Shown: positions 33,477 through 42,462 of the stretch, in pieces
How the letters are laid out: the number at the start of each line of letters is the position of its first letter
Numbering within the stretch: position 1 is the stretch's first letter
Source of the DNA: Thermoflavimicrobium daqui
Lineage (GTDB): Bacteria > Bacillota > Bacilli > Thermoactinomycetales > Thermoactinomycetaceae
NCBI RefSeq assembly: GCF_003313465.1
Contig: NZ_KZ845664.1
Span: forward strand, 310,001 to 374,000
Direction: 5' to 3'
DNA: 64,000 bases
Notes under the pieces: generated by a model
Told to the model about the DNA's origin: nothing
Database searches by the model: none
What the model saw: the letters and a program-made list of their open reading frames with translations, nothing else
Position numbers and translations under genes: made by a program

Positions 33477-35117
33477 ATGAGAAGAGTGGAGATAAGCAAG
33501 GGAAAGTTGCTAATTATCGGCTTTGGTCCGGGAAATTTCGAGCATATTACAAAGCGAGCCAGAGAGGCGATTCAAGAAAGTGATGTTATTGTTGGTTATA
33601 AAACCTATGTTGATTTAATTCAAGATCTATTGACCGATCAAGAAATTGTCCGTACAGGGATGACTGAAGAAGTTAGCCGTGCACAGGAAGCTGTTCGACT
33701 GGCAGAGTTGGGCAAAAAGGTAGCCGTCATCTCTAGTGGTGATGCTGGGGTGTACGGTATGGCCGGACTAGTTTATGAAGTATTGATTGAACAGGGTTGG
33801 CGTCCAGAGGGTGGAGTGGAAGTAGAAGTAATCCCAGGAATCTCTGCGATCAACTCCTGTGCTTCTTTGCTTGGGGCACCAGTGATGCATGATGCATGTA
33901 CGATCAGCTTAAGCGATCATTTAACACCATGGGAAACGATTGTAAAAAGAATCGAAGCTGCAGCACAAGCAGACTTTGTCATTGCATTATACAATCCACG
34001 TAGTGGTCGAAGAACGAGACAAATTGTAGAAACACAAAAAATTTTATTAAAGTATCGTTCACCAGATACACCTGTTGGTTTAGTCAAAAGTGCCTATCGC
34101 GATCGCCAACATGTGGTCTTAACAACGCTAGATCAAATGCTTGAACACGATATTGGTATGCTAACAACTGTGATTATTGGGAATATGAGTACATTTTTCT
34201 ACGAAGGACTTATGATCACACCTCGTGGTTATCAGCGGAAGTATACATTAGATCAAGCCGTCCAAGAACTAAAGCCACATCAACGACTGCAGGTGGAAGC
34301 TGAACCTTGGTCGTTAAATGCTATCGAACAAAATGCCGAAAATCAAGCAAAAGAGAGTTCGACAAAGTTAGTTCATCCTGCCGAATTGGCTCAAGAGGCT
34401 TTGGGGCTTCTTAAAGCAAAAGGAATGGTGGAAACGTCGGTCATGACAGATCTCCCTACTCGTCCTCCAGTTTCTATCTTTGAAGTGGCTGTATCACCCG
34501 GTGTGGCGAATAAGAAAATTACACCTGATCAACTTGCCCTCATTGCGGATATGGCAGGTGAAAAGGGAGAGATCGAATATACACCACATCATCAATTCAT
34601 TTTGCGTGTTCCGACAGATGAACCCAAGCAGATTGTGGATCGTTTAACCGAAGCGGGTTTATTGTTAAGCTCTATCGGTGATGTCGTTCAACTAAAGGCT
34701 TGTGATTTTTGTCATGGAGATAAGGGAGAAGCGATCCCGACGGCAGAGGAGATTCATCGCCGACTTGATGGTTTGCATGTACCCAAAGAGTTAAAAATCG
34801 GCTTCAATGGTTGTGCCATGGCTTGTTATGGAGCAGTTACCGAGGAAATAGGGATTGTGCATCGTCGAGGAACTTACGATCTGTTTCTAGGTGGGAAGAA
34901 AATGGGTCGAAATGCACATGTAGCCCAACGAGTGGCAGAAGGAATGACCGCAGATGAAGTGATCGAAGCTGTTGAAAAAGTTGTACAAATTTATGCTGAA
35001 CAAGCTCATCCGAATGAGCGTTTTAATAAGTTTTTCAAGCGAGTTAAAGAAGTAGCTGGCTTTCAATATCAAGAGGAAAAAAAGCCAGTCATCCCTGAGC
35101 TAGCTTGTGGAGATTAA
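33477..35117 (+). CDS. cbiH60: CbiH60-type cobalt-factor III methyltransferase / ring contraction enzyme
   Basis: This enzyme methylates C17 and contracts the corrin ring in the anaerobic B12 pathway. Residues 1-245 are a CbiH/CobJ SAM-methyltransferase (GFGPGNFEHIT, SSGDAGVYGMAG, NPRSGRR). A linker of about 70 residues leads to a sulfite/nitrite reductase-like half (residues 320-546). That half has the ferredoxin-like fold VANKKITPDQLALIADMAGE and Cys409, Cys412, Cys446 and Cys450 (C-x2-C ... C-x3-C) for a 4Fe-4S cluster. This fusion is known from B. megaterium CbiH60. ATG 33477 is close to its AAAGG; GTG 33486 is an alternative. Confidence 0.92.
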   Translation: MRRVEISKGKLLIIGFGPGNFEHITKRAREAIQESDVIVGYKTYVDLIQDLLTDQEIVRTGMTEEVSRAQEAVRLAELGKKVAVISSGDAGVYGMAGLVYEVLIEQGWRPEGGVEVEVIPGISAINSCASLLGAPVMHDACTISLSDHLTPWETIVKRIEAAAQADFVIALYNPRSGRRTRQIVETQKILLKYRSPDTPVGLVKSAYRDRQHVVLTTLDQMLEHDIGMLTTVIIGNMSTFFYEGLMITPRGYQRKYTLDQAVQELKPHQRLQVEAEPWSLNAIEQNAENQAKESSTKLVHPAELAQEALGLLKAKGMVETSVMTDLPTRPPVSIFEVAVSPGVANKKITPDQLALIADMAGEKGEIEYTPHHQFILRVPTDEPKQIVDRLTEAGLLLSSIGDVVQLKACDFCHGDKGEAIPTAEEIHRRLDGLHVPKELKIGFNGCAMACYGAVTEEIGIVHRRGTYDLFLGGKKMGRNAHVAQRVAEGMTADEVIEAVEKVVQIYAEQAHPNERFNKFFKRVKEVAGFQYQEEKKPVIPELACGD

Positions 35118-35233
35118 GTCTGTGATCGACTGAAAGCTGAAAAACAAAGATGATGCCAATAACAGACCTAACCGAAAGTATCTGCAGTTTGATTTTTACT
35201 AAATAAGAGGTCGAATCAATTAGAGGAGGAATT

Positions 35234-36076
35234 ATGTTGGAAGCGATTTTATTTGTAGGTCATGGCAGTAAAGATCCGGAAGGAAATGAAGAATTAAAGT
35301 CTTTCACGAAGCGGATGGAAAAATGCCTAGAAGCTAAGATTATCGAGACTTGTTACCTAGAGTTTGCAGCTCCTGATATTCCACAAGGGATTGATCGTTG
35401 TGTAGAGCGTGGAGCGAAAAAAATCACATTGATCCCCATGATGCTTTTTGCTGCAGGACATGCCAAAGTGCACATTCCCTTTGCCATTCATGAAGCGCAA
35501 GAAAAATACCCTGAAGTGGAGTTTATTTATAAACGTGCGATTGAAGTGGATGAAGATATTCTTCATATCATGGAACAACGATTGGCAGCAGTTCGCTCCG
35601 AGATCAAAGAAGATACAGCTATTCTGGTCGTAGGCCGTGGTTCAAGTGATCCACAAGCCAATAGTGATTTATACAAAGTAGCTCGTCTTTTTTGGGAGAA
35701 AACACCAGCCAAATGGGTCGAAGTTGCTTTCATGGGCGTTACTGAACCTCTCTTCCATGAAGGGTTGGAGCGATGTATTCGTTTAGGAGCGAAAGAGGTG
35801 ATTGTACTACCATATTTCCTCTTTACTGGTGTGCTAATTAAAAGGATGGCGCGGTTTATGCAAGAGTTTCAAGAGAAATATTCAACGATTTCTTTTGCGA
35901 TGGCACCCTATTTTGGCATGAATGATGAACTATTTCCGGTTTTCCAAAATCGCTTCAATGAAGATGAAAGTGCATTGGGTTGGAATTGGGAAGAGTTGAT
36001 AAAGTTAGCCATTGCTCAAGGAATCGAACATCATCATCATCACCACCACGACCATGATCATCACCATCATCATTAA
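35234..36076 (+). CDS. cbiX: Sirohydrochlorin cobaltochelatase CbiX, His-rich tail
   Basis: CbiX inserts cobalt into sirohydrochlorin, the committing step of anaerobic B12 synthesis. The 280-residue long form has two chelatase halves: FVGHGSKDPEGNEEL with the metal-binding His near residue 10, and LVVGRGSSDPQANSDL. MMLFAAGHAKVHIP supplies the second metal-binding His. The C-terminus is a run of His and Asp (residues 265-280, with 14 His), as in B. megaterium CbiX-L, probably a cobalt store. ATG 35234 has GAGGAGG upstream. It lies 116 bases after cbiH60, the largest gap inside the operon. Confidence 0.95.
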   Translation: MLEAILFVGHGSKDPEGNEELKSFTKRMEKCLEAKIIETCYLEFAAPDIPQGIDRCVERGAKKITLIPMMLFAAGHAKVHIPFAIHEAQEKYPEVEFIYKRAIEVDEDILHIMEQRLAAVRSEIKEDTAILVVGRGSSDPQANSDLYKVARLFWEKTPAKWVEVAFMGVTEPLFHEGLERCIRLGAKEVIVLPYFLFTGVLIKRMARFMQEFQEKYSTISFAMAPYFGMNDELFPVFQNRFNEDESALGWNWEELIKLAIAQGIEHHHHHHHDHDHHHHH

Positions 36077-36100
36077 ACTCTTCAGGAAAGGAACGAAATC

Positions 36101-36883
36101 ATGCTGTTGTTTTTAGCTGGGACCAGCGATGCGAGAGAGTTGGCAGTTCGTCTGCACCAAGAAAACTTTTCACTTTTAGCGACTGTTGTATCGGATAGTG
36201 CAGCCAAAAGTTTACACGAAGTGGATATTCCTGTGCGGACAGGCAGGTTAACACAAGAAGAAATGATGCAACTGATTCAAGATTTGGATATGGATCGAGT
36301 GATTGATGCGAGTCACCCTTTCGCCGAAGAAGCATCTAAAAATGCGATGGCAGCAGCACAGGCTTGTCATATTCCTTATATTCGCTATGAACGCCCAACT
36401 TGGTCATATGACCATCATCCTCAAATTCAAGTGGTTTCCTCCTATAAGGAAGCCGCAGAAGTAGCTGCACATAAGTCAGGGGTGGTCATGTTAACCACAG
36501 GGAGCAAAACGTTACAGATTTTTGCTGAACGACTACTAAGTGAACCTGCGATTCGCTTGGTGGCACGAATGTTACCACGTATAGAAAACATGGAGAAGTG
36601 TCAGGAACTTGGGATTGAGCAGAAAAATATTGTGGCGATGCAAGGACCGTTTGGCAAAGAACTCAATCAAGCTTTATATCGTCATTATGCAGTAACAACG
36701 GTGATTACCAAAGAAAGCGGAAAAGTAGGGTCCGTCGATGAAAAAGTCGTCGCTGCACTCGAAATGGGAATCGATGTTATTTTGATTTCGCGGCCGAAAT
36801 TGGATTATGGTGAAGCATACTCTGATATCGAGCAGTTGGTTCAGAAATTAATCCATCAAAGAGAGGGAGAGCATTATGACTGA
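36101..36883 (+). CDS. cbiJ: Precorrin-6A / cobalt-precorrin-6A reductase
   Basis: A 260-residue CobK/CbiJ enzyme that reduces cobalt-precorrin-6A with NAD(P)H. Visible family blocks are LAGTSDARELAVRL at the start, RVIDASHPFAEEASKNA, YIRYERP, MLTTGSKTL and the late VITKESGKVGSVDEKVVAALEMGIDVILISRP. The start ATG 36101 follows AGGAAAGGA. Its end overlaps cbiC by eight bases, so the two are translationally coupled. Confidence 0.93.
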   Translation: MLLFLAGTSDARELAVRLHQENFSLLATVVSDSAAKSLHEVDIPVRTGRLTQEEMMQLIQDLDMDRVIDASHPFAEEASKNAMAAAQACHIPYIRYERPTWSYDHHPQIQVVSSYKEAAEVAAHKSGVVMLTTGSKTLQIFAERLLSEPAIRLVARMLPRIENMEKCQELGIEQKNIVAMQGPFGKELNQALYRHYAVTTVITKESGKVGSVDEKVVAALEMGIDVILISRPKLDYGEAYSDIEQLVQKLIHQREGEHYD

Positions 36884-37535
36884 TCAACCATTTAAACCGA
36901 TTACCACTGTACCTCATCAAATTGAAAGTTTAAGCTTTGACATTATTAAAGATGAATTAGGAGATCATCCTTTCTCAGATGAACAATTTCCTGTTGTCCA
37001 ACGTGTCATTCATGCTTCGGCAGATTTTGATCTAGGGCGTAGTCTCCTCTTCCATCCACAAGCCATTCAGGCAGGGATTCAGGCGATTCGTAGTGGAAAG
37101 CCAGTTGTTGCAGATGTGCAGATGGTGCAAGTAGGAATTAGTAAGCCGCGCCTAGCCCAGTTTGGTGGCGATGTTCGTGTTTATATCTCTGATCCTGATG
37201 TGATGGAAGAAGCCAAGCGATTAGGTACCACACGCGCGATTGTTTCGATGCGGAAAGCAGTGAAAGAAGCAGAAGGAGGCATTTTTGCGATTGGAAACGC
37301 TCCCACTGCGTTATTAGAGTTAATTAACCTAGTGCGCGAAGGAATTGCCAACCCAGGCTTGATCGTCGGAGTGCCAGTTGGCTTTGTATCAGCGGCTGAA
37401 TCAAAAGAAGAGTTGGCGAAATTGGATATTCCTTTTATTACGAATCTGGGACGTAAAGGTGGTAGCCCAACAGCAGTCGCTATCGTGAATGCTTTATCTC
37501 TACTTGCGACAAAGGTGGATGAGGAAGGCAGATGA
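36876..37535 (+). CDS. cbiC: Cobalt-precorrin-8 methylmutase
   Basis: CbiC/CobH moves a methyl group from C11 to C12 to give cobyrinic acid. Length 219. Conserved stretches include RVIHASADFDLGRSL with the catalytic His, VVADVQMVQVGISK, AIGNAPTALLELINL and VGVPVGFVSAAESKEEL. It overlaps cbiJ upstream and cbiD downstream by four bases (ATGA). Confidence 0.95.
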   Translation: MTDQPFKPITTVPHQIESLSFDIIKDELGDHPFSDEQFPVVQRVIHASADFDLGRSLLFHPQAIQAGIQAIRSGKPVVADVQMVQVGISKPRLAQFGGDVRVYISDPDVMEEAKRLGTTRAIVSMRKAVKEAEGGIFAIGNAPTALLELINLVREGIANPGLIVGVPVGFVSAAESKEELAKLDIPFITNLGRKGGSPTAVAIVNALSLLATKVDEEGR

Positions 37536-38635
37536 AAAAGCAAGTCGTGGAAAAAGATCCAAAAGAGATGCGGCATGGTTATACAACAGGAGCATGTGCT
37601 ACTGCTTGTACGAAGGCGGCGTTACTCTCCATGATTACACAGCAGCCCGTCTCTGAAGTAGAAATTACTTTACCGATTGGGGAAACGGTACGCTTTAAGA
37701 TGGAGCAAGTACAAGTAGGAGAAGAGCAAGCAGCATGTAGTGTCATTAAGGATGCAGGTGATGATCCCGATGCGACACATGGAGCGCGAATTGTGGCGAC
37801 CGTATCTTGGAGCCAGCAGCCGGGTGTACAGTTGGATGGGGGAGTCGGGGTGGGTCGTGTGACCAAACCGGGACTCCCTGTTCCTGTTGGGGAAGCGGCG
37901 ATTAACCCCGTTCCACGTAAGATGATTATGCAAACTGCGAATGAAGTCATATCCGAATTTGAGATTCAGCGTGGAGTGAAGATAGTCATTTCGGTTCCTG
38001 ATGGAGAAGAGATTGCCAAAAAAACATTAAATGAACGACTTGGAATTATGGGTGGGATCTCGATCCTCGGTACCCGGGGCATTGTAGTTCCATTCTCTAC
38101 CGCTGCATACCGAGCTAGCGTAGCACAAGCGATTCAAGTAGCAAGAGCTAATGGTTGTGAACATTTGGTACTGACAACAGGGGGCAGCAGCGAGAAACAT
38201 GCCATGAGGATGCTGCCAGACCTCTCTGAGGAAGCTTTTATTCAGATGGGAGATTTTGTTGGTTTTGCATTAAAACACGCAAAAAAAGCAGAGGTAAAGA
38301 AAGTAACCTTAGTCGGAATGATGGGCAAATTTTCGAAGGTAGCTCAAGGGGTGATGATGGTTCATTCCAAGAGTGCACCTGTCAGTCTAGACTTTCTTGC
38401 CCAAGTTGCCAAAGAAGTAGGTGCGACTGCGGATATACAAGCTCAAATTCGTGAAGCTAACAATGCGACACATGCAGCCCAGATTGTTGAAGAAGCTGGT
38501 TATACTTCATTTTTCTCTCTATTATGTCAAAAAATTTGTCAGCAAAGTATGGAGCATGTAGAAGGTGGATTTATTGTTGAAACCATTTTAGTGAAAATGA
38601 AAGGTGAGTTGTTGGGGAGGGCGACAGTGGCATGA
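37532..38635 (+). CDS. cbiD: Cobalt-precorrin-5B C1-methyltransferase
   Basis: CbiD methylates C1 in the anaerobic pathway and has no aerobic counterpart, so it fixes the pathway type. Length 367. The family start is MRHGYTTGACATACTKAAL, followed by VIKDAGDDPDATHGA, a GVGVGRVTKPGLPVPVGEAAINPVPR block and LTTGGSSEKHA. It overlaps both neighbours by four bases. Confidence 0.95.
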   Translation: MKKQVVEKDPKEMRHGYTTGACATACTKAALLSMITQQPVSEVEITLPIGETVRFKMEQVQVGEEQAACSVIKDAGDDPDATHGARIVATVSWSQQPGVQLDGGVGVGRVTKPGLPVPVGEAAINPVPRKMIMQTANEVISEFEIQRGVKIVISVPDGEEIAKKTLNERLGIMGGISILGTRGIVVPFSTAAYRASVAQAIQVARANGCEHLVLTTGGSSEKHAMRMLPDLSEEAFIQMGDFVGFALKHAKKAEVKKVTLVGMMGKFSKVAQGVMMVHSKSAPVSLDFLAQVAKEVGATADIQAQIREANNATHAAQIVEEAGYTSFFSLLCQKICQQSMEHVEGGFIVETILVKMKGELLGRATVA

Positions 38636-39873
38636 GCAACCAAGTAAAGGTAATTGGGATGGGTGATGATGGACAAAATGGTTTGTTTCCATCCTATCGT
38701 AAGTGGATTGAAAGGGCTGATGTACTGGTAGGAGGGAAACGTCTACTTGACTTTTTCCCTACTTTTACAGGCAAACGAATCGTGATTCAAGGTGGATTCA
38801 AATCCGTGTTAGAGAAAGTACAAGAAGCGTCGAAAGAACAGGACGTGGTGATCCTTGCTTCAGGTGATCCTTTATTTTACGGGATCGCCAGCTTCATTAT
38901 TCATAAGCTCGGTAAAGAACGGGTTGAGGTTCATCCACATCTGAGCTCGCTACAACTCGCCTTTAGTCGTATGGGTGAAAGTTGGCAACAAGCGCGAATT
39001 GAAAGTGTACATGGGCGACCACTTCAAGGATTAGTACAGCGTATCGATGGACAAGACAAAGTAGCTATTTTAACCGACCAAACCAATTCGCCAAGTGCAA
39101 TTGCTAAGTATTTATTGGAATTTGGGATGACTGAATATCAAGCATTTGTAGCCGAGAATTTGGGATCGCTAGAGGAGAGATGTACGTGGTGGGAGTTACC
39201 CGATCTAGTCGATGCCTCATTTTCTCCACTTAATGTCGTGATTCTCAAACGAAAGTCTGACTCCGTCTACCATCCATGGTCGCTTGGGATTGCTGATCAG
39301 GAATTTGCACAACGAAGGCCGGAAAAAGGATTGATTACCAAGAAAGAAGTTCGTGTGGTAAGTCTCGCTGAGATGAAGATCAAAGAGAATAGTATTATAT
39401 GGGATATTGGAGCGGGATCAGGCTCTGTTTCTGTGGAGGCTACCAAACTAGCACCACGAGGTCAAGTGTTTGCTATCGAAAAAAATGCGCAAGACATGGA
39501 AAATATTCATGCTAATCGCATTAAATTTCGAACAGACTTTACAGCAATTCATGCTAAAGCACCGCAAGGATTATCTGAACTTCCTGATCCTGATGCTGTG
39601 TTTATCGGGGGGAGTGGAGGAGAGCTCCGCGAATTATTACAGATTTGTTGTACACGTCTCAAACAAGATGGTCGAATCGTGGTTAATGCAGCGACGATTG
39701 AGACTTTGTCAGTCACCATGGAGACACTCAAAGAAGAAGGATTACATACACGCGTCACTTTGTTACAAACGGCACGAAGTAAGCCGATTTTAAATCTCAC
39801 TCGCTTCGAAGGGTTAAATCCGATTTATATGATTGTGGGCGAGAGATTAGAAGAAGAGGGGAAATCAAGATGA
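38632..39873 (+). CDS. cbiET: Fused cobalt-precorrin-7 methyltransferase/decarboxylase CbiET
   Basis: Two enzymes in one chain of 413 residues. The N-terminal CbiE half (about 1-205) methylates C5 (LVGGKRLLDFFP, LASGDPLFYGIASF). The C-terminal CbiT half (about 225-413) methylates C15 and decarboxylates the C12 side chain; its SAM-binding motif is IIWDIGAGSGSVSVEATKL, with VFIGGSGGELREL downstream. The fusion corresponds to CobL. ATGA overlaps at both ends. Confidence 0.95.
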   Translation: MSNQVKVIGMGDDGQNGLFPSYRKWIERADVLVGGKRLLDFFPTFTGKRIVIQGGFKSVLEKVQEASKEQDVVILASGDPLFYGIASFIIHKLGKERVEVHPHLSSLQLAFSRMGESWQQARIESVHGRPLQGLVQRIDGQDKVAILTDQTNSPSAIAKYLLEFGMTEYQAFVAENLGSLEERCTWWELPDLVDASFSPLNVVILKRKSDSVYHPWSLGIADQEFAQRRPEKGLITKKEVRVVSLAEMKIKENSIIWDIGAGSGSVSVEATKLAPRGQVFAIEKNAQDMENIHANRIKFRTDFTAIHAKAPQGLSELPDPDAVFIGGSGGELRELLQICCTRLKQDGRIVVNAATIETLSVTMETLKEEGLHTRVTLLQTARSKPILNLTRFEGLNPIYMIVGERLEEEGKSR

Positions 39874-40580
39874 TTGGACGTTTATACGGTATTGGAGTAG
39901 GACCTGGAGATCCTGAACTGATTACAGTCAAAGCCTATCGTATTCTGAAAGAATCTCCAGTAATCGCTTATCCTAAAAAGCGAATGGGTGAAAAAAGCTA
40001 TGCACTACGAATTGTAGAAACTTATGTTCAGCCACTGGAAAAAGACATGCTCGGTTTAGTATTTCCAATGACCAAAAATCGCGATGTGTTAGAAGAAAAG
40101 TGGCAAGAGACGGTGAAACGAATTTGGAAGCATCTAGAGCAAGGCAAAGATGTGGCTTTTGTTACAGAAGGAGATCCATTGTTATACAGTACATTTATTC
40201 ATTTAAGTCGAACCATGCAAAAAAATCATCCTGAAGTAGAGATTCTCTCTGTTCCGGGTATTTCATCGATTCATGGTGCAGCAGCACAGTTAGGACTCCC
40301 ACTGGCTGATGGCGATGAACGAGTCGCGATTGTTCCCGCGACAGCTGATAAAGAGGCGATGAAAAAAGTACTCCAAGAACAAGATACGGTTGTTTTCCTC
40401 AAAGTAGCTAAAGTGCTTGATCTCATGATTGAAATATTAGAGGAACAAGGGCTTGTTGAACAGGCGATGGTAGCAAGTAAGGTGACTTCCGATCAAGAGA
40501 AAATTTGGCGTGATGTCCGCGAGTTGAAAGGAGTCAAACTCAACTATCTCACGCTGATGGTGGTGAAAAAATCATGTTAG
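39870..40580 (+). CDS. cbiL: Cobalt-factor II C20-methyltransferase
   Basis: CbiL/CobI methylates C20. Length 236. The SAM-methyltransferase fold shows YGIGVGPGDPELITVKAYRIL, VTEGDPLLYSTFIHL and VPGISSIHGAAAQLGLPLADGDE. It overlaps cbiF by seven bases. Confidence 0.95.
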   Translation: MIGRLYGIGVGPGDPELITVKAYRILKESPVIAYPKKRMGEKSYALRIVETYVQPLEKDMLGLVFPMTKNRDVLEEKWQETVKRIWKHLEQGKDVAFVTEGDPLLYSTFIHLSRTMQKNHPEVEILSVPGISSIHGAAAQLGLPLADGDERVAIVPATADKEAMKKVLQEQDTVVFLKVAKVLDLMIEILEEQGLVEQAMVASKVTSDQEKIWRDVRELKGVKLNYLTLMVVKKSC

Positions 40581-41365
40581 AGCCCAAAGTTTATATTATA
40601 GGTGCTGGTCCTGGAGATCCAGAACTGATTACTGTTAAGGGACAGCGCATTCTCCAAACAGCGGATGTTATTTTATATACGGATTCATTGGTAAGTGAGG
40701 AATTGGTGGCTCAAGCCAAAGAAGGAGCCCTTGTACTTAAAAGTGCGGGGATGGATCTAGAGAGAATTGTAGAAACGATGGTCCAAGAGGTGCAAGCCGG
40801 AAAAAGTGTAGCTCGTGTTCATACTGGTGATCCGGCTGTCTATGGTGCAATCTTCGAGCAAATCGCTTGCTTAAAGGAATTAGGAATTGAAGTAGAGATT
40901 GTACCAGGAGTTAGTTCTGTGTTTGCCTCAGCTGCAGTTCTAGGGGCAGAGCTAACGATTCCAGAACTAACTCAGACTGTGATTTTAACACGGGCAGAAG
41001 GGCGTACTCCTGTCCCCGAACGCGAAAAGTTACGTGATTTAGCTCGTCATCATTCTACCATTGCGTTGTTTTTAAGTGCCACCCTAACGAAAAAAGTCGT
41101 ACAAGAATTTTATGATGCTGGTTGGTCAGAAGATACACCAGTAGCGGTGGTACAACGGGCGACTTGGCCAGATCAAAAAATCATCCGGACAACGTTAAAA
41201 GAGCTAGATGACCAGATGCGCCAAGCGGGAATTCGCAGTCATGCCATGATTTTAGCTGGATGGGCTCTTGATCCCCACTTACATGAACGGCATAGCCAAT
41301 TTCGTTCGAAGCTTTATGATAAAACCTTTACACATGGCTACCGCAAAGGGGTGGAACCATCATGA
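40574..41365 (+). CDS. cbiF: Cobalt-precorrin-4 C11-methyltransferase
   Basis: CbiF/CobM methylates C11. Length 263. Blocks seen are IIGAGPGDPELITVKGQRILQTADVILYTDSLV, VARVHTGDPAVYGAIFEQ, VPGVSSVFASAAVLGAELT and LTRAEGRTPVPE. It overlaps both neighbours. Confidence 0.95.
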   Translation: MLEPKVYIIGAGPGDPELITVKGQRILQTADVILYTDSLVSEELVAQAKEGALVLKSAGMDLERIVETMVQEVQAGKSVARVHTGDPAVYGAIFEQIACLKELGIEVEIVPGVSSVFASAAVLGAELTIPELTQTVILTRAEGRTPVPEREKLRDLARHHSTIALFLSATLTKKVVQEFYDAGWSEDTPVAVVQRATWPDQKIIRTTLKELDDQMRQAGIRSHAMILAGWALDPHLHERHSQFRSKLYDKTFTHGYRKGVEPS

Positions 41366-42462
41366 GTAAACAGATTGCGGTAGTGGCGATTACCAAACAC
41401 GGCGTCCAAATGGCGCGAAAGCTCGTCGAGATTCTTCCGGATTCGGATCTATATTATATGGAGAAATTTGCCACAGGCGATGAAGAAAATAGAGGGTTTT
41501 ATTTATTTCCTGGCTCTGTAAGTAAGCTTTTACCCGATCTATTTGCTCGTTATCGTGGTTTGGTTCTGATTATTTCCTTAGGAGCAGTCGTCCGGATGAT
41601 CGCCCCGATTTTAAAGGATAAGAAAACAGATCCGGCTGTGGTAGTTGTGGATGATCGAGGTGAACATGTTATTAGTGTTTTATCCGGTCATTTAGGTGGA
41701 GCCAATGAGCTGACACGACGCGTAGCACGTATTTTACAAGCACGACCGGTTGTGACAACAGCTTCGGATGTTCAGCAAACCATTCCTGTTGACTTATTTG
41801 GGAGTCAATTCGGCTGGGAAATCGAAAGCTTTGCCAAAGCGACACCTGTAAGTGCGGCTGTAGTCAATGAAGAAAGAGTATTAGTCATTCAAGAGTCAGG
41901 GGAAACCAATTGGTGGACCTATGATAAGCCGATCCCAGACCATATTCGTACGGTACGTTCTATGGAAGAAGCCTCAAATCATCCTTTTGATGCAACACTT
42001 GTTGTTACTCATCGACTACTTACTCCAGACGAAGAAGAACGGTTTTTAGCCAATGGTGTATTATACCGTCCCAAAGTGTTAGTACTTGGAATTGGCTGTA
42101 ACCGGGGAACTACACTGCAAGAGATTGAACAAGTCGTTCAGGAAACTTTGCTAGAGTCACAATTATCCATCAAAAGTGTGCGGAATATCGCGACAATTGA
42201 TTTGAAAAAAGATGAACAAGGTTTACTTGCGTTATGTAAAAAATACGGCTGGCATTTAGAAAGTTATACCCCTTCTGAATTAAATAAGGTTCCACTCGAA
42301 CATCCTTCTGAAACGGTTTATAAATATACGGGTGCTTATGGTGTTAGTGAGCCAGCAGCTCTTTTATCAGCAGGGGCTTCCAAGTGGATTTTGCCAAAGA
42401 AAAAATCGGGAAATGTAACAATCTCGATCGCAATGGTTCCCCATCAGGAGGTGCAGCGATGA
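41362..42462 (+). CDS. cbiG: Cobalt-precorrin-5A hydrolase CbiG
   Basis: CbiG opens the ring-A lactone and releases acetaldehyde, another step unique to the anaerobic route. Length 366. The N-terminal half has IISLGAVVRMIAPILKDKKTDPAVVVVDDRGEHVISVLSGHLGGANELT. The C-terminal CobE-like half has LGIGCNRGTTLQEIEQVV and VSEPAALLSAG. Its stop overlaps cbiA (ATGA). Confidence 0.95.
   Translation: MSKQIAVVAITKHGVQMARKLVEILPDSDLYYMEKFATGDEENRGFYLFPGSVSKLLPDLFARYRGLVLIISLGAVVRMIAPILKDKKTDPAVVVVDDRGEHVISVLSGHLGGANELTRRVARILQARPVVTTASDVQQTIPVDLFGSQFGWEIESFAKATPVSAAVVNEERVLVIQESGETNWWTYDKPIPDHIRTVRSMEEASNHPFDATLVVTHRLLTPDEEERFLANGVLYRPKVLVLGIGCNRGTTLQEIEQVVQETLLESQLSIKSVRNIATIDLKKDEQGLLALCKKYGWHLESYTPSELNKVPLEHPSETVYKYTGAYGVSEPAALLSAGASKWILPKKKSGNVTISIAMVPHQEVQR

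Noticed and set aside
37579-37950. Several 60-130 codon minus-strand frames inside the cobalamin operon and sucD
   Set aside because: All are antisense shadows of conserved genes without ribosome binding sites.
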